NCBI RefSeq assembly: GCF_022760855.1
Contig: NZ_JAKTNR010000002.1
Span: 1 to 64,000 of the forward strand
Length of the DNA stretch: 64,000 nt
Reading direction: 5' to 3'
From: Thermus albus
GTDB taxonomy: Bacteria > Deinococcota > Deinococci > Deinococcales > Thermaceae
A model generated the notes under the pieces. It did not search any database. It was not told the origin of the DNA and saw nothing but the letters and a program-made list of their open reading frames with translations. Made by a program: the position numbers and the translations under genes. Shown here in pieces: positions 34,203-43,533 of this stretch. The stretch's first letter is position 1, and each line of letters opens with the position of its first letter.

Positions 34203-36859
34203 CCTACCCCCCGCTTACGCCAAAGCCTTAGGACCCACCTTCCCAGGATACCGTAACCCCGGAGGCGGCCTTCCGGCTTGGCCCCCGCCAAGACCGCGTG
34301 CCAGACTTGGGTCAGGGGCACGGAGGGGACAAAGCTTAGGAGGTGGTCCACCCTTTCCCCTTCCTCCAGAAGGAGTTGGGACCTTAAGAGCCTGGCCACC
34401 TCCAGGTGCACGGCGAACCCCGTGCGGTGGGTCTGGTAGAGGAGGTACTGGGAGAGGGTCTGGGCCCTTCTTGGGGCCTTGGGCCACAGGTAAAGGGCCA
34501 AGGAGGTCAGGGCCAGATGGTAAACGTAGGGATTGGATAGCCGCCTGGCCTCCCGTAAGGCCTCCTTGAGGAGGGGGGTGGGGTCTTGGCCCTTTTGCCA
34601 GCGGTGGTGGGCCAGGGCCAATACCGCCAGGCCTTTGCCGTCGGGATGCCGCAGGGCTTCTTGGAAAAGATCCTCCCGGAAGCGCCCCCTCAAGGTCCAG
34701 GCGGAGAGGAGGGCGGCAGCCAGCCAGGGGTGGGGCATCTGGCGGTAAGCGGCCTCCCCTTCCTCCAGGGCCTGGGGGAGGCGGCCGGTTTCCAGAAGGA
34801 GGCGGATCCGGGTGGCGTGGAAGCGGGTTTCCGACTCCAGGTCCCCGGGCGGTGCCTCCGTTAGCAGGGCCTCCGCTTCGGCGTAGCGGCCCAGGTCCAT
34901 GAGGAGGCCCGCCCTTAGGCTCTGCCGGTGGATCTTGAGGGGGGTGGGGACCAGGGGATGGGGTTCGGTGAGGACCTCCAGGGCTTGCCGGGGCTGGAAG
35001 GCCCGCCAAAGGGCCCCCGCCACCCTAAGCCGGGCCTGGGCCTCCTCTAGGGGGTAGGGTTTGAGGCCGGAAAGCAAGGGGAGGAGGTCCAAGGGATGTG
35101 TGGCCTGGCGGAAAGCCTCCAGGACAGGGTCTTGGGACCTAGGGCCTCCTCTGGCTTCCTGGTCCAGGCCAAGGGAGGCCCGGGCGTCCTTTAGTTCCTT
35201 CGCTAGAGGTTCCCGCCAGTCTGGAGGAGCGGCCTCCAAGGCTTCTTGGTAAAGGGGTATGGCCCTTTCCGGATGGCCTTGCCGCCAGGCGGCCTGGGCA
35301 AGGATCCGGAAGGCCTGTGCGGCTTCCCGTCCGTGCCCTGCCCGCTTCAGGTGCTGGGCCATGGGCCATAGGGCCCGCTTTTCCCGGTAAAACTGGGCCG
35401 CCTCCAGATGCCAGGCCTTGGCCCGGCTTTCCGGCACCAGGGCTCGGGCTGCCTGTAGGACCTCGGGCAGGGGTGTGCCCTCCTCCACAAGGCCCTCCTC
35501 TTCCAAGCGCTTGGGGGAAAAGGTGCCCACAAGCCGCTCTAAAAGCTCCCTTAGGCCTTCCCAACCGCGAGGGGGGGGCCCAGGATCTTCCGGGGAGGGG
35601 ATTAGGGCCTCGTGCACCACTCCCAGGGCGAGGAGGGCGTTCCGTTCTCCGGGGGGGAGGGCATCCAAGGCGGGCTGAAGGGCGAGAAGCGGGGGTGCCT
35701 TCAGACCCCTCACCTCCAGGACGGGCTGGAGGATGGGCCTACGGCTCTCCACCAGGAGCATGAGGTTGGGAAAGGGATGCTCAAGGAGGCGCCGCAGGGT
35801 GGCATCAGGGGCGTGGAGGTTCTTGGCCAGCAAAAACACGGGATGGGGTAGGTTTTCCAAAACCCTTTTCCAAGCTTCAAAGATGGTTTGCTCCAGAACG
35901 TTCCGCTCCCAGGGGGGACGGGCCACCCTAGCCAACCTAGCCCCTTCGGGGCCCTTTTCCTCGAGGCCCAGGCTGTAGCGCAGGGCCAAGGAGAGCTGGG
36001 GAGGGAGTTTCCCCAGGGCCAGGAACCTTTCCACTTGGCCAAAGGTTGCCTCCACCGCCTGGCGCAAGGTGGCGCGCAAGGGTGTCTCGGGCCCCATACG
36101 GTCCAGGACCACCACGGGATGGGGCCAGGTTTCCAAAAACTTCTCCAGGATTAGGCTTTTGCCGCTTCCCGGCGGGCCCACCAGGTTCAGGCGGGCGGGG
36201 AAACGACCGAAGGTTTTCTGAAGGAGGGCCAGAAGAGCCTGGCCGTCCGGGTCAAGCTTCACCTGGACCGCCTTCACCCGGGACACCTCCACCGTTCCCA
36301 GGCCCTTGGCCTCCCGGAGGCCCAGGCCTTCCGCCTCCACCCCTCGGGCCAGGGCCAGGGTTTGGGACTCGGTGAGCACCTCTCCCGGGAGGGCCATCTT
36401 GCTGAGCCGCTCCGCCAGGACCACCGGGGGGCCCACCGCGGTGGGTTCGCCTGCCTGGCCGCTTCCCAAGGGGGCCCAAAGCACCTCCCCGCTGGCCACC
36501 CCGGCCCGGGCGGGCAAAGGGGAGGTGCGCACCATCTCCAAGGCGGCCTCCAGGGCCCGCCAGGGCTCTTTGCCTCGAGCCCTGGGGGCCCCAAAGAGGA
36601 CCAGGATCCCATCCCCCAGGAAGCGGTGGACGAAACCTCCTTTGGCCCGGGCCACGCGAGCGGCCTCCTCGAGGGCCTCCTGCAGGTGCTGGTAGGCCAC
36701 CTGGAGGCCAGCTTGGAAGTGCTGGCTGGAGTTCACCAGATCGTAGAAGAGAACGCTTACATACCGCCTTTCCTCGGGCAAAAGGGCCCCCAGGGCCCGG
36801 CCGCAGGCCATGCAAAAACGGGCCTCGGGGGGGTTTTTCTGCCCGCATTCGCAGCGCAT
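34181..36859 (-). CDS. Class III nucleotide cyclase domain - ATPase - TPR protein
   Basis: 892 aa. Residues 1-20 form a small zinc-ribbon-like knuckle (CEC...CMAC, Cys3, 5, 16, 19; the first pair is CxC rather than CxxC). Residues about 30-190 are a class III cyclase domain with metal aspartates Asp40 (LFYDLVNSS) and Asp83 ([13 protein letters not shown]). A P-loop ATPase follows (VGPPGSGKS), then a long helical TPR-like half. The overall plan matches large regulatory cyclase/ATPase proteins whose output is usually unclear. Whether it makes cAMP cannot be told from sequence. Ends inside dnaG. Confidence 0.82.
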   Translation of the reverse strand: MRCECGQKNPPEARFCMACGRALGALLPEERRYVSVLFYDLVNSSQHFQAGLQVAYQHLQEALEEAARVARAKGGFVHRFLGDGILVLFGAPRARGKEPWRALEAALEMVRTSPLPARAGVASGEVLWAPLGSGQAGEPTAVGPPVVLAERLSKMALPGEVLTESQTLALARGVEAEGLGLREAKGLGTVEVSRVKAVQVKLDPDGQALLALLQKTFGRFPARLNLVGPPGSGKSLILEKFLETWPHPVVVLDRMGPETPLRATLRQAVEATFGQVERFLALGKLPPQLSLALRYSLGLEEKGPEGARLARVARPPWERNVLEQTIFEAWKRVLENLPHPVFLLAKNLHAPDATLRRLLEHPFPNLMLLVESRRPILQPVLEVRGLKAPPLLALQPALDALPPGERNALLALGVVHEALIPSPEDPGPPPRGWEGLRELLERLVGTFSPKRLEEEGLVEEGTPLPEVLQAARALVPESRAKAWHLEAAQFYREKRALWPMAQHLKRAGHGREAAQAFRILAQAAWRQGHPERAIPLYQEALEAAPPDWREPLAKELKDARASLGLDQEARGGPRSQDPVLEAFRQATHPLDLLPLLSGLKPYPLEEAQARLRVAGALWRAFQPRQALEVLTEPHPLVPTPLKIHRQSLRAGLLMDLGRYAEAEALLTEAPPGDLESETRFHATRIRLLLETGRLPQALEEGEAAYRQMPHPWLAAALLSAWTLRGRFREDLFQEALRHPDGKGLAVLALAHHRWQKGQDPTPLLKEALREARRLSNPYVYHLALTSLALYLWPKAPRRAQTLSQYLLYQTHRTGFAVHLEVARLLRSQLLLEEGERVDHLLSFVPSVPLTQVWHAVLAGAKPEGRLRGYGILGRWVLRLWRKRGVGWTPVKR

Positions 36860-36860
36860 C

Positions 36861-37283
36861 TCACTCCCGGAAGAGCATTAAAGGTGGCCAGAGGAGCACC
36901 TCGGCCATCTCCGGCAAGGGATCTTCCGCATACACCACCAGGGGCAGGAGGCTTTCCAGCAAGTAAAAGCCCTCGTCCAAGGGGAGGGCTTTTCCCCCTA
37001 GGCGGTAGGACGCCCCCTCCCGTTGCCAGAAGGCCTCCCCTCTGAGGGGTTTGGCCTCCCGCACCATCCCGTGCAGGAGCACCCAGGTGGGGCCGGTGGG
37101 GGCAGGGGGGGTACCCCGGTCAAAGGCGTAGAAGACCTGGCCCCGGGCCAGGCCCTCCAGCAAGGGGCTTCCCCAAGGTTCGGGGAACAGGTAAGCCTCC
37201 ACCCCATGGGCTCGGAAACGGGCGAAGAAGCCCTCGGGGCTTTCCTCTATGGCGCGGCCGGTGGCGGTGGCCCTGGGGGTCAT
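36861..37283 (-). CDS. Hypothetical protein between helicase and cyclase genes
   Basis: 140 aa protein I do not recognise. It has a compact alternation of strands and helices (VEAYLFPEPWGSPLLEGLARGQ, then TWVLLHGMV), no signal peptide and no obvious metal-binding set. It starts 9 bp after the helicase stop and ends 1 bp before the cyclase start, so it is certainly part of this operon. Confidence 0.65.
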   Translation of the reverse strand: MTPRATATGRAIEESPEGFFARFRAHGVEAYLFPEPWGSPLLEGLARGQVFYAFDRGTPPAPTGPTWVLLHGMVREAKPLRGEAFWQREGASYRLGGKALPLDEGFYLLESLLPLVVYAEDPLPEMAEVLLWPPLMLFRE

Positions 37284-37292
37284 GGCTAAAGT

Positions 37293-39494
37293 CTAATGCA
37301 GGGTCCTCTGGGGTAGGGAGAGGGTGAGGTGGGCGGCCAGGAAAAGGGCCGCTTCCTTGTCCAGGTACTGGTTGCCGTTGCCGCACTTGGGGGAGAGGAC
37401 GCACCGGGGGCAACCTTCCTGGCAGGGGCAGGCCTTGAGGAGCTCCAAGGCCGCCTGGATCCACTGGGGGAAGCGGCGGGCCGCCTGGCGGGCGTAGCCC
37501 ACGCCCCCGGGGTAGCCGTCGTAGATGAAGATGGTGGGGCCGCCGCCCGAGGGCAGGGGCTTGGGGTAGAAGGGGTAGGAAAGCCCCCCAATGTCCTGCC
37601 TTTCCGCCAGGACGAAAAGGGGCAAAAGGCCGATCAAGGTGTGCTCCAGGGCGTGGATGCCCCCGGGGATCCGGTGGGGTGGGACCACCAAGGGGGGGTG
37701 GAACCAAAGGGCCTCGGTGGGGAAGGTGATCTCCGGCAAATCCAAGGGCACTTCTTCCAGGACGCTTCCTGTGAAGAAGCGCTTCTTGGCATAGGCCACC
37801 ACCCGCTCCCGCAAGACCACCTGGCCCACCCAGACCCCATGGGCCAAGGCTTCCCCGGAGAGGACTTCCAGGTGGGTTTCCGCCCGGGGCTCGGTGTAGT
37901 AGTCCTCGAGGGCGGGAAGAAGCCAGATCTCCCGCCTTTGGGGGTCGATGTTCCGCACCAGGTAGCTCTCCCCCCCGTGCAGGTAGACCGCCCCCGGGTG
38001 GGCCTCCCAGTAGGCCTGGCGCTCGTCCAGGTAGCCCAGGACCTCCCCATCCGGGCCCTTTAGGGTGAAGGTGGACCCCAGGCCCCTCAGGGAGATGTCC
38101 CGGTGAGGGCGGCGCTTGGGGGTGTAGTAGCGGCCGTCCTTTTCCCTAAGTTGGGCCAACGCCTCTGGGCAGAGGATCTCCTCCCGCACAAGGGGTTTCT
38201 CCCAGGCGGCCGCGTGCAGGTGGAGGGGACAGAGCACGGGGTTTTGCGGATCCGCCACCGCCACCTCGGGAGGGGTCCTTAGGAGGAGTTCGGGCCGGTG
38301 GAGAAAGTATTCGTCCAAGGGGTCTTCCCGGGGGATGTAGACCACCAGGGCCCTCCGCCTCCCCCTTCCCGCCCTGCCCGCCCGCTGCCAGAAGGCGGAG
38401 ATGGACCCGGGATAGCCCACCAGGACCACGGCGTCCAGTTCCCCGATGTCCACCCCCAGTTCCAAGGCGCTGGTGGAGACCAGGACCCGCACCTCCCCAG
38501 ACTTCAAGCCCTCCTCCAGGCGGCGCCTTTCCTTGGCGGTGTAGCCCGCCCGGTAGGGGCGCACCTTGGGGTGGGCCGCGTAGCGGGCGATGAGCTCGGC
38601 GCTCCTTCGGGCGTTGGTGAAGATGATTCCCCTTAAACCCCCTTCCGCCAAGGCCCGGGCCAGGTAGGCGGCCTCCAGGAGGGGGCTTCGCCGCCTCTCC
38701 CCCTTGGCGTCCAGGGGCTTGGGAAGGAGCACCAAAAGCTCCCGTTCCGAGCGGGCCACCTCCTCCCGGAGCTCCACGAAGGGAAGGCCGGTCAGACCTT
38801 CTGCGTGCTCCTTGGCGTTGCCGATGGTGGCGCTGGCGGCGATCACCTGGGGGTTGGCCCCGTAGTGGCGGGCCAGGCGCAGGAGGCGGAAGAGGACCAG
38901 GGCCACGTGGGTGCCGAAGACCCCTCGGTAGGCGTGGAGCTCGTCCAGCACCAGGTAGCGGAGCTGGGAAAGGAAGGGGGCCCACTCCCCATGCCGGGGC
39001 AGGAGGCCGAAGTGGAGCATGTCGGGGTTGCTGAGGAGGACCAGGCCCTCTTGGCGAGCCTTCCGTCTAAGGTCGGCGCGCGTGTCCCCATCGTAGGGAT
39101 AAACCCCTTGGACCCCCAAGGCCTCGGCCATGGCCCTAAGGCGCCGCAGTTGGTCGTGGGCCAGGGCCTTGGTGGGGAAGAGGAGGAGGCTGGTTTCTCC
39201 CTCCAGGGCGGCCTTGAGCACCGGGGCCTGGAAGACCAGGCTCTTACCGGCGGCGGTGGAGTAGGCCATGACCACGTTGTTTCCCTCTTCCACCGCCAGA
39301 AGGGCTTCCTTTTGGTGGGCGAAGGGCTTAAGGCCTAGGGCCTCGAGGACCCCCGCGAAGGCGCCCTGGTAGGGGACGGTTTTGGGGGGATTTTGGGGAA
39401 GGGTTCGGGCAAAGACGATGCGCCCTTGGAACTCCGGGTCGGCCTCCAGCCAGTCCCGGTAGCTAGCCCATCCCCTTAAGGCCTCGGGCAGCAC
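37293..39494 (-). CDS. MrfA/YprA-like superfamily 2 helicase (DUF1998)
   Basis: 733 aa. Helicase motifs in order: STAAGKS (Walker A), LDELHAY (DExH), SATIGN, and QRAGRAGR (motif VI). The C-terminal domain carries four cysteines in CPCQEGCPRCVLSPKC, the zinc/DUF1998 hallmark of Bacillus MrfA and the Hrq1 group, which act in repair of crosslinks and mitomycin damage. GTG start at 39494 with CATAAT exactly 6 bp upstream. No MrfB-type exonuclease gene is adjacent. Confidence 0.88.
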   Translation of the reverse strand: MLPEALRGWASYRDWLEADPEFQGRIVFARTLPQNPPKTVPYQGAFAGVLEALGLKPFAHQKEALLAVEEGNNVVMAYSTAAGKSLVFQAPVLKAALEGETSLLLFPTKALAHDQLRRLRAMAEALGVQGVYPYDGDTRADLRRKARQEGLVLLSNPDMLHFGLLPRHGEWAPFLSQLRYLVLDELHAYRGVFGTHVALVLFRLLRLARHYGANPQVIAASATIGNAKEHAEGLTGLPFVELREEVARSERELLVLLPKPLDAKGERRRSPLLEAAYLARALAEGGLRGIIFTNARRSAELIARYAAHPKVRPYRAGYTAKERRRLEEGLKSGEVRVLVSTSALELGVDIGELDAVVLVGYPGSISAFWQRAGRAGRGRRRALVVYIPREDPLDEYFLHRPELLLRTPPEVAVADPQNPVLCPLHLHAAAWEKPLVREEILCPEALAQLREKDGRYYTPKRRPHRDISLRGLGSTFTLKGPDGEVLGYLDERQAYWEAHPGAVYLHGGESYLVRNIDPQRREIWLLPALEDYYTEPRAETHLEVLSGEALAHGVWVGQVVLRERVVAYAKKRFFTGSVLEEVPLDLPEITFPTEALWFHPPLVVPPHRIPGGIHALEHTLIGLLPLFVLAERQDIGGLSYPFYPKPLPSGGGPTIFIYDGYPGGVGYARQAARRFPQWIQAALELLKACPCQEGCPRCVLSPKCGNGNQYLDKEAALFLAAHLTLSLPQRTLH

Positions 39495-39500
39495 CCTTCC

Positions 39501-39506
39501 ATTATG
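39501..39506 (-). promoter_or_regulatory. -10 box of the helicase gene (leaderless)
   Basis: Minus-strand CATAAT, 6 bp before the GTG start. Confidence 0.5.
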
Positions 39507-39526
39507 GCCTTACCGCGGTCTTTTTC

Positions 39527-40150
39527 TTAAAGCTCCTTAACCCAGACCTCGTGGATGACGGGATGGCCGTGGTAGGGGGCCCAGAAGGGGCTGGCCCGCT
39601 TGGCGTAGAGGCGGAAGCCCAGGCTCCCGTAGAGCTTCCGGGCGGCGGCGTTGGCCCGGGTGGTGGAAAGCTGCACCCCTTTTACCCCGCTTTTCTTTAG
39701 GCACTCCAGAAAATCCCTAAGGAGGGCCTTTCCCAGACCTTTCCCCTGGGCCTTGGGATCCACGGCGATGTGCAGGTGGGCGGGGTAAAGGCTCTTGGGG
39801 GCCTTAGGGCCTGGGAAGAGGAGGAGCCTCAGGAGGTAGCGGAGGTGGGGAAGAGGTGGTCCGTAACAGCCTAGCAGAAGCTTGAGGAGAAGGAGTGGCA
39901 TGCGGGGAAGGAGGTAAAGGGTGAGGGCGAGGTTGGAACAGGCGCCCAGGATGTAGCCCAGGATCTCCCCTTCTTCCTCCGCCACCCGGGAACAGCATCC
40001 CCGCCTCAGGTAAGGGGCTACGAAGAGCTCCCCCCAAAGCTCCTGGCTGGGGAAGACCAAAGGGCCTTCCCGCCCCAGGAGGAGGGTCCTGTGGGAAAGC
40101 CGGGCGATGGCGGGGAGGTCTTTTTCCTCGGCGAGGCGAAGGAGGGCCAC
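39527..40150 (-). CDS. GNAT-family N-acetyltransferase
   Basis: 207 aa. The acetyl-CoA loop is VDPKAQGKGLGKALL in the C-terminal half, followed by the YGSLGF segment. The middle is unusually hydrophobic (LYLLPRMPLLLLKLLLG), perhaps a membrane-leaning insert. Substrate unknown. GTG start at 40150 with TAAAGT 6 bp upstream. Divergent from the LmbE-like gene. Confidence 0.85.
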   Translation of the reverse strand: MALLRLAEEKDLPAIARLSHRTLLLGREGPLVFPSQELWGELFVAPYLRRGCCSRVAEEEGEILGYILGACSNLALTLYLLPRMPLLLLKLLLGCYGPPLPHLRYLLRLLLFPGPKAPKSLYPAHLHIAVDPKAQGKGLGKALLRDFLECLKKSGVKGVQLSTTRANAAARKLYGSLGFRLYAKRASPFWAPYHGHPVIHEVWVKEL

Positions 40151-40156
40151 GGGACC

Positions 40157-40162
40157 ACTTTA
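40157..40162 (-). promoter_or_regulatory. -10 box of the GNAT gene (leaderless)
   Basis: Minus-strand TAAAGT, 6 bp before the GTG start. Confidence 0.5.
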
Positions 40163-40171
40163 GCCCGTACA

Positions 40172-41263
40172 ATGCCCCTTGTGCGCCGCCTGGCTCCCTG
40201 GCAGTGGCTCCTCTTCCTTTTGGCCCTCTACCTGGTTTTGGCGGAGGCCTTAAGGCTTTGGCTGGGCCTCCTCTGGGCGGAGCGGGTGGGGCTCATCCTG
40301 GCGGCCCTGGGGGTTTGGGCTTTCATCAACGGGAGGTTCATCTTCGCCTACTACCACGCCCTTACCACCTCCTTCCGGGTGCGGAGGCTTCCTCCCTATC
40401 CGCAACCCCAGCCGGGGGAGCACCTCCTCCTCCTGGTCCCCCACCCGGACGACGAGGTGCTGGCGGCGGCGGGTCTGATGCGCCGCACTCTTCTAAGGGG
40501 AGGGCGGGTGAGCGTGGTCTACCTCACCTCGGGGGATGCCTTTGACCTGGCTGCGGGAAGCCCTTTGCCCTCCAAGGAGGCCATGCGCCGGCTGGCCTTA
40601 AGGCGCATGGTGGAGGCCTGGCGGGGCCTCGAGGTCCTGGGCCTTCCCCGGGATAACGCCTATTTCCTGGGGTTTCCCGACCAAGGGCTTTTCGCCCTTT
40701 TCACCACCCACTACTACCTGCCCTACGAAAGCCCCTACACCGGGCTTAAGGCGGTGGCCTACCCGGGCTGTTACCGCCCTGGGCTTCCCTACACGGGCAA
40801 GGCCTTGGAGGCCACCTTGGTGGAGCTTCTCACTGCCCTCAAGCCCACCCGTATCCTCCTTCCAAGCCCACTGGACGCGCATCGGGACCACCAGGCCACC
40901 GCCTACTTCGGCATGCAGGTAGCGGCTTCTTTGGGAATGGAGAAGAGGCTGGAGTACTACCTCATCCACGGGGGGTACCAGTACCCCCTGCCCAAAGGGC
41001 TCCATCCCCGGCTTCCCCTCTACCCGCCCCCTAGGGGAAGGGGCCTCCCTTGGCGCCGCTTTCCCCTGAGCGAGGAGGAGGTGAGGCTTAAGGAAAAGGC
41101 CATCCGTGCCCACCGAACCCAGATGCGGCTATTGGGCCGCTTTCTCCTGGCCTTCGTGCGCCAGAACGAACTCTTTAGCCCCCTGCCCATCCCGGCGCGG
41201 GAGGCCTTAGCCTCGGAGGAAGAGGAGGGGTGGGCCGTCCTCGAGGGGCGGGAGGTCCTCTAG
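40172..41263 (+). CDS. PIG-L/LmbE-family deacetylase, membrane-anchored
   Basis: 363 aa. Two hydrophobic segments (about residues 11-60) anchor the N-terminus. The zinc motif PHPDDE starts at residue 90, with a second His cluster LDAHRDHQA further on, both required for this deacetylase family. Such enzymes remove N-acetyl groups from glycoconjugates such as GlcNAc-inositol or teichuronic sugars; the real substrate is unknown. The 3' end overlaps scpB, on the other strand, by 57 bp. Confidence 0.87.
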   Translation: MPLVRRLAPWQWLLFLLALYLVLAEALRLWLGLLWAERVGLILAALGVWAFINGRFIFAYYHALTTSFRVRRLPPYPQPQPGEHLLLLVPHPDDEVLAAAGLMRRTLLRGGRVSVVYLTSGDAFDLAAGSPLPSKEAMRRLALRRMVEAWRGLEVLGLPRDNAYFLGFPDQGLFALFTTHYYLPYESPYTGLKAVAYPGCYRPGLPYTGKALEATLVELLTALKPTRILLPSPLDAHRDHQATAYFGMQVAASLGMEKRLEYYLIHGGYQYPLPKGLHPRLPLYPPPRGRGLPWRRFPLSEEEVRLKEKAIRAHRTQMRLLGRFLLAFVRQNELFSPLPIPAREALASEEEEGWAVLEGREVL

Positions 41264-41731
41264 GCTTTCCAGGCCGAAGACCTCCAGGAAGCGCTCCGTG
41301 GTGCCGTAAAGCTTGGGCCGGCCCGGGGCTTCCTTCTCGCCCACCACCCGGATGAGCCCCCGTTCCAAGAGACTGTCCAGGACTCCCTCCACGCTTTTGC
41401 CCCGCATGGCCTCCAACTCCGCCCGGGCCACGGGCTGGTGGTAGGCGATGAGGGCCAGGACCTCCAGGGCCGCCTTGGAGAGCCGAGGCGGGCTGGGCTT
41501 GAGGACCTTTTCCACGGCTCCTAGAACTCCCTCGTGCACCACCAGCCGCCAGCCTCCCGCCACCCGTTCCAGGGCCACCCCTAGGCCTCCCTCCTTGAGT
41601 TCCGCCTCCAAGGCCTGGAGCGCCCTCAGGAGCCCCTCCTCCGGATGGCCCAAGGCCTTTAGTTCCCGTAAGGACACGGGCCTGCCCGCAGCGAAGAGGA
41701 CCGCTAGAAGCTCGGCCTTTAGGCTAGGCAT
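41207..41731 (-). CDS. scpB: Segregation and condensation protein B
   Basis: 174 aa. Two winged-helix units, with LSKAALEVLALIAYHQPVARAELEAMRG and the final GTTERFLEVFGL, match ScpB. It works with ScpA and SMC in chromosome compaction. scpA and smc are not in the window. Start overlaps the tsaC stop by 8 bp. Confidence 0.93.
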   Translation of the reverse strand: MPSLKAELLAVLFAAGRPVSLRELKALGHPEEGLLRALQALEAELKEGGLGVALERVAGGWRLVVHEGVLGAVEKVLKPSPPRLSKAALEVLALIAYHQPVARAELEAMRGKSVEGVLDSLLERGLIRVVGEKEAPGRPKLYGTTERFLEVFGLESLEDLPPLEDGPPLLFLRG

Positions 41732-42314
41732 CTTGCAGGTAAGGCCAAAGGGCCTCCTGGGGAATGGACCCTTCCCTTAGGACCTTCCCCGTGCGCAGGT
41801 CCACCACGCTGGAGGCTAGGCCCTTAGCCTCCCCGGGGAAGACATAGTCTACGCCGAAGGCCCGGGCCTCGGCCTCTGTGCGGACCGGGGGTTCTCCGCT
41901 TTTGTTGAGGCTGGTGGCGGCGGCATACCCGCCCACTTGGCGGAGGAGCTCCCTAAGAAGCCCGTGGTCCGGCATCCTGAGCCCCACGGAGCCATCCCGG
42001 CTGATCCAAGGGGGAATGTTTCGCCCCGGCACCACCACGGTGAGCCCGCCAGGCCAGAAGGCCTCCACCAGGCGCAGGAACTTCCCCTTAAGAGGCCCCA
42101 GGTCCGCCAGGCCCAAGGCGCTTTCCAGATCCGCCACCAGTACCTGCAAGGGCTTTTCCTCCCCCCGTCCCTTCAGGGCGTAGATGCGCCGGCAGGCGGC
42201 CTCATCCTCCATCCGGGCCAGCACCCCCCAGACGGTGTCGGTGGGAAAGGCCACCAGGCCCCCATCCTTGAGGGTCTCCGCCGCTTCCTGGACCTTCTGG
42301 TATACTTCTACCAT
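41724..42314 (-). CDS. tsaC: Threonylcarbamoyl-AMP synthase (YrdC/TsaC)
   Basis: 196 aa. VAFPTDTVWGVLA and KGRGEEKPLQVLV are the ATP/threonine-binding motifs of the YrdC domain. It makes threonylcarbamoyl-AMP for t6A37 of ANN-reading tRNAs. The ATG at 42314-42312 overlaps the ATG of pilC on the other strand (CATG). TATACT lies 11 bp upstream, within the pilC coding sequence. Confidence 0.94.
   Translation of the reverse strand: MVEVYQKVQEAAETLKDGGLVAFPTDTVWGVLARMEDEAACRRIYALKGRGEEKPLQVLVADLESALGLADLGPLKGKFLRLVEAFWPGGLTVVVPGRNIPPWISRDGSVGLRMPDHGLLRELLRQVGGYAAATSLNKSGEPPVRTEAEARAFGVDYVFPGEAKGLASSVVDLRTGKVLREGSIPQEALWPYLQDA
42301..42306 (+). promoter_or_regulatory. -10 box of pilC (extended, leaderless)
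   Basis: TATACT exactly 6 bp before the pilC ATG, preceded by TGG (an extended -10). It lies entirely inside the tsaC coding region (codons 3-5). Confidence 0.65.
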
Positions 42315-43533
42315 GCCGGTCTACCAGTATAAGGCCCGCGACCGCCAGGGCCGCCTGGTGGAGGCCACCATTGAGGCCGAGGACCTGCGCACCGCTGCCA
42401 GGCTCCTTAGGGACCGGGGTCTTTTTGTGGCCGAGATCAAGGAGCCGGGAAGGGGCTTGCAGGCGGAGGTGCGGCTTCCCGCTTTGGAGAGGGGGCCCGG
42501 GCTTAAGGACCTGGCCATCTTTTCCCGGCAGCTGGCCACCATGCTGGGGGCAGGGCTTACCCTGCTCCAATCCCTATCCATTCTGGAAAAGCAGACGGAG
42601 AACAAGAAGTTCCGGGAGATCATCAAGAAGGTCCGCACCGACATAGAAGGCGGCATGGCCTTCTCCGAGGCCCTGGCCAAGCACAAGCTCTTCTCCCGGC
42701 TTTACGTGAACCTGGTGCGGGCTGGGGAGACCTCGGGCGGTTTGGACGTGATCCTGGACCGCTTGGCCACCTTCCTGGAGAAGGACCTGGAGCTGAGGGG
42801 CAAGATCCGTAGCGCCATGACCTACCCCACCATCGTCTTCGTCTTTGCCGTGGGCGTGGCCTACTTCCTCCTCACCGGCATCGTGCCCCAGTTTGCCCAG
42901 ATCCTCACGGACTTGGGTTCGGAGCTTCCCCTGCTTACCCGTTTCCTCATCGCCCTTTCGGACTTCCTCCGGGCGGCCACCCTGCCCCTTTTGCTGCTAT
43001 TGGTGGTCCTTTTCTTCGTCTACCGCTGGTACTATGGCACCCCCCAGGGGCGGAAGGCGGTTGACCGCGTGAAGCTCCGGATGCCCGTCTTCGGCAACCT
43101 AAACCGCAAGACGGCGGTGGCCCGTTTTTCCCGCACCCTGGCCCTGCTCCTTTCCAGCGGGGTGAACATCGTGGAGTCCTTGGACATCACCAAGGGAACC
43201 GCGGGGAATAGCGTGGTGGAGGAGATCGTGGACATGGCTAAGCTCAAGGTGCAACAAGGGGAACCCTTGAACCTTACCCTGGCCCAGCACCCCTTCGTCT
43301 TTCCGCCCATGGTGAGCTCCATGGTGGCCATCGGCGAGGAAACAGGGGCCTTGGATACCTTGCTTTCCAAGATCGCCGACTTCTACGAGCGGGAGGTGGA
43401 CGAGGCGGTGGCCAGCCTCACTGCGGCCATTGAGCCCCTCATGATCATCTTCCTGGGGGTGATTGTGGGCATGATCGTGGCGGGGATGTTCCTGCCCCTC
43501 TTCAAGATCATCGGCACCCTTTCCGCGCAATAA
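42313..43533 (+). CDS. pilC: Type IV pilus inner membrane platform protein
   Basis: 406 aa, standard PilC/GspF length. Two T2SSF domains (about 70-195 and 270-395), three hydrophobic segments and the characteristic ending PLMIIFLGVIVGMIVAGMFLPLF. In Thermus PilC is needed for piliation and natural transformation. Start: ATG 42313, leaderless from TATACT. The last 26 bp overlap the EVE-domain gene on the other strand. Confidence 0.95.
   Translation: MPVYQYKARDRQGRLVEATIEAEDLRTAARLLRDRGLFVAEIKEPGRGLQAEVRLPALERGPGLKDLAIFSRQLATMLGAGLTLLQSLSILEKQTENKKFREIIKKVRTDIEGGMAFSEALAKHKLFSRLYVNLVRAGETSGGLDVILDRLATFLEKDLELRGKIRSAMTYPTIVFVFAVGVAYFLLTGIVPQFAQILTDLGSELPLLTRFLIALSDFLRAATLPLLLLLVVLFFVYRWYYGTPQGRKAVDRVKLRMPVFGNLNRKTAVARFSRTLALLLSSGVNIVESLDITKGTAGNSVVEEIVDMAKLKVQQGEPLNLTLAQHPFVFPPMVSSMVAIGEETGALDTLLSKIADFYEREVDEAVASLTAAIEPLMIIFLGVIVGMIVAGMFLPLFKIIGTLSAQ
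42326..42331 (-). promoter_or_regulatory. -10 box of tsaC
   Basis: Minus-strand TATACT, 11 bp before the tsaC ATG and inside pilC codons 5-7. Confidence 0.5.
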
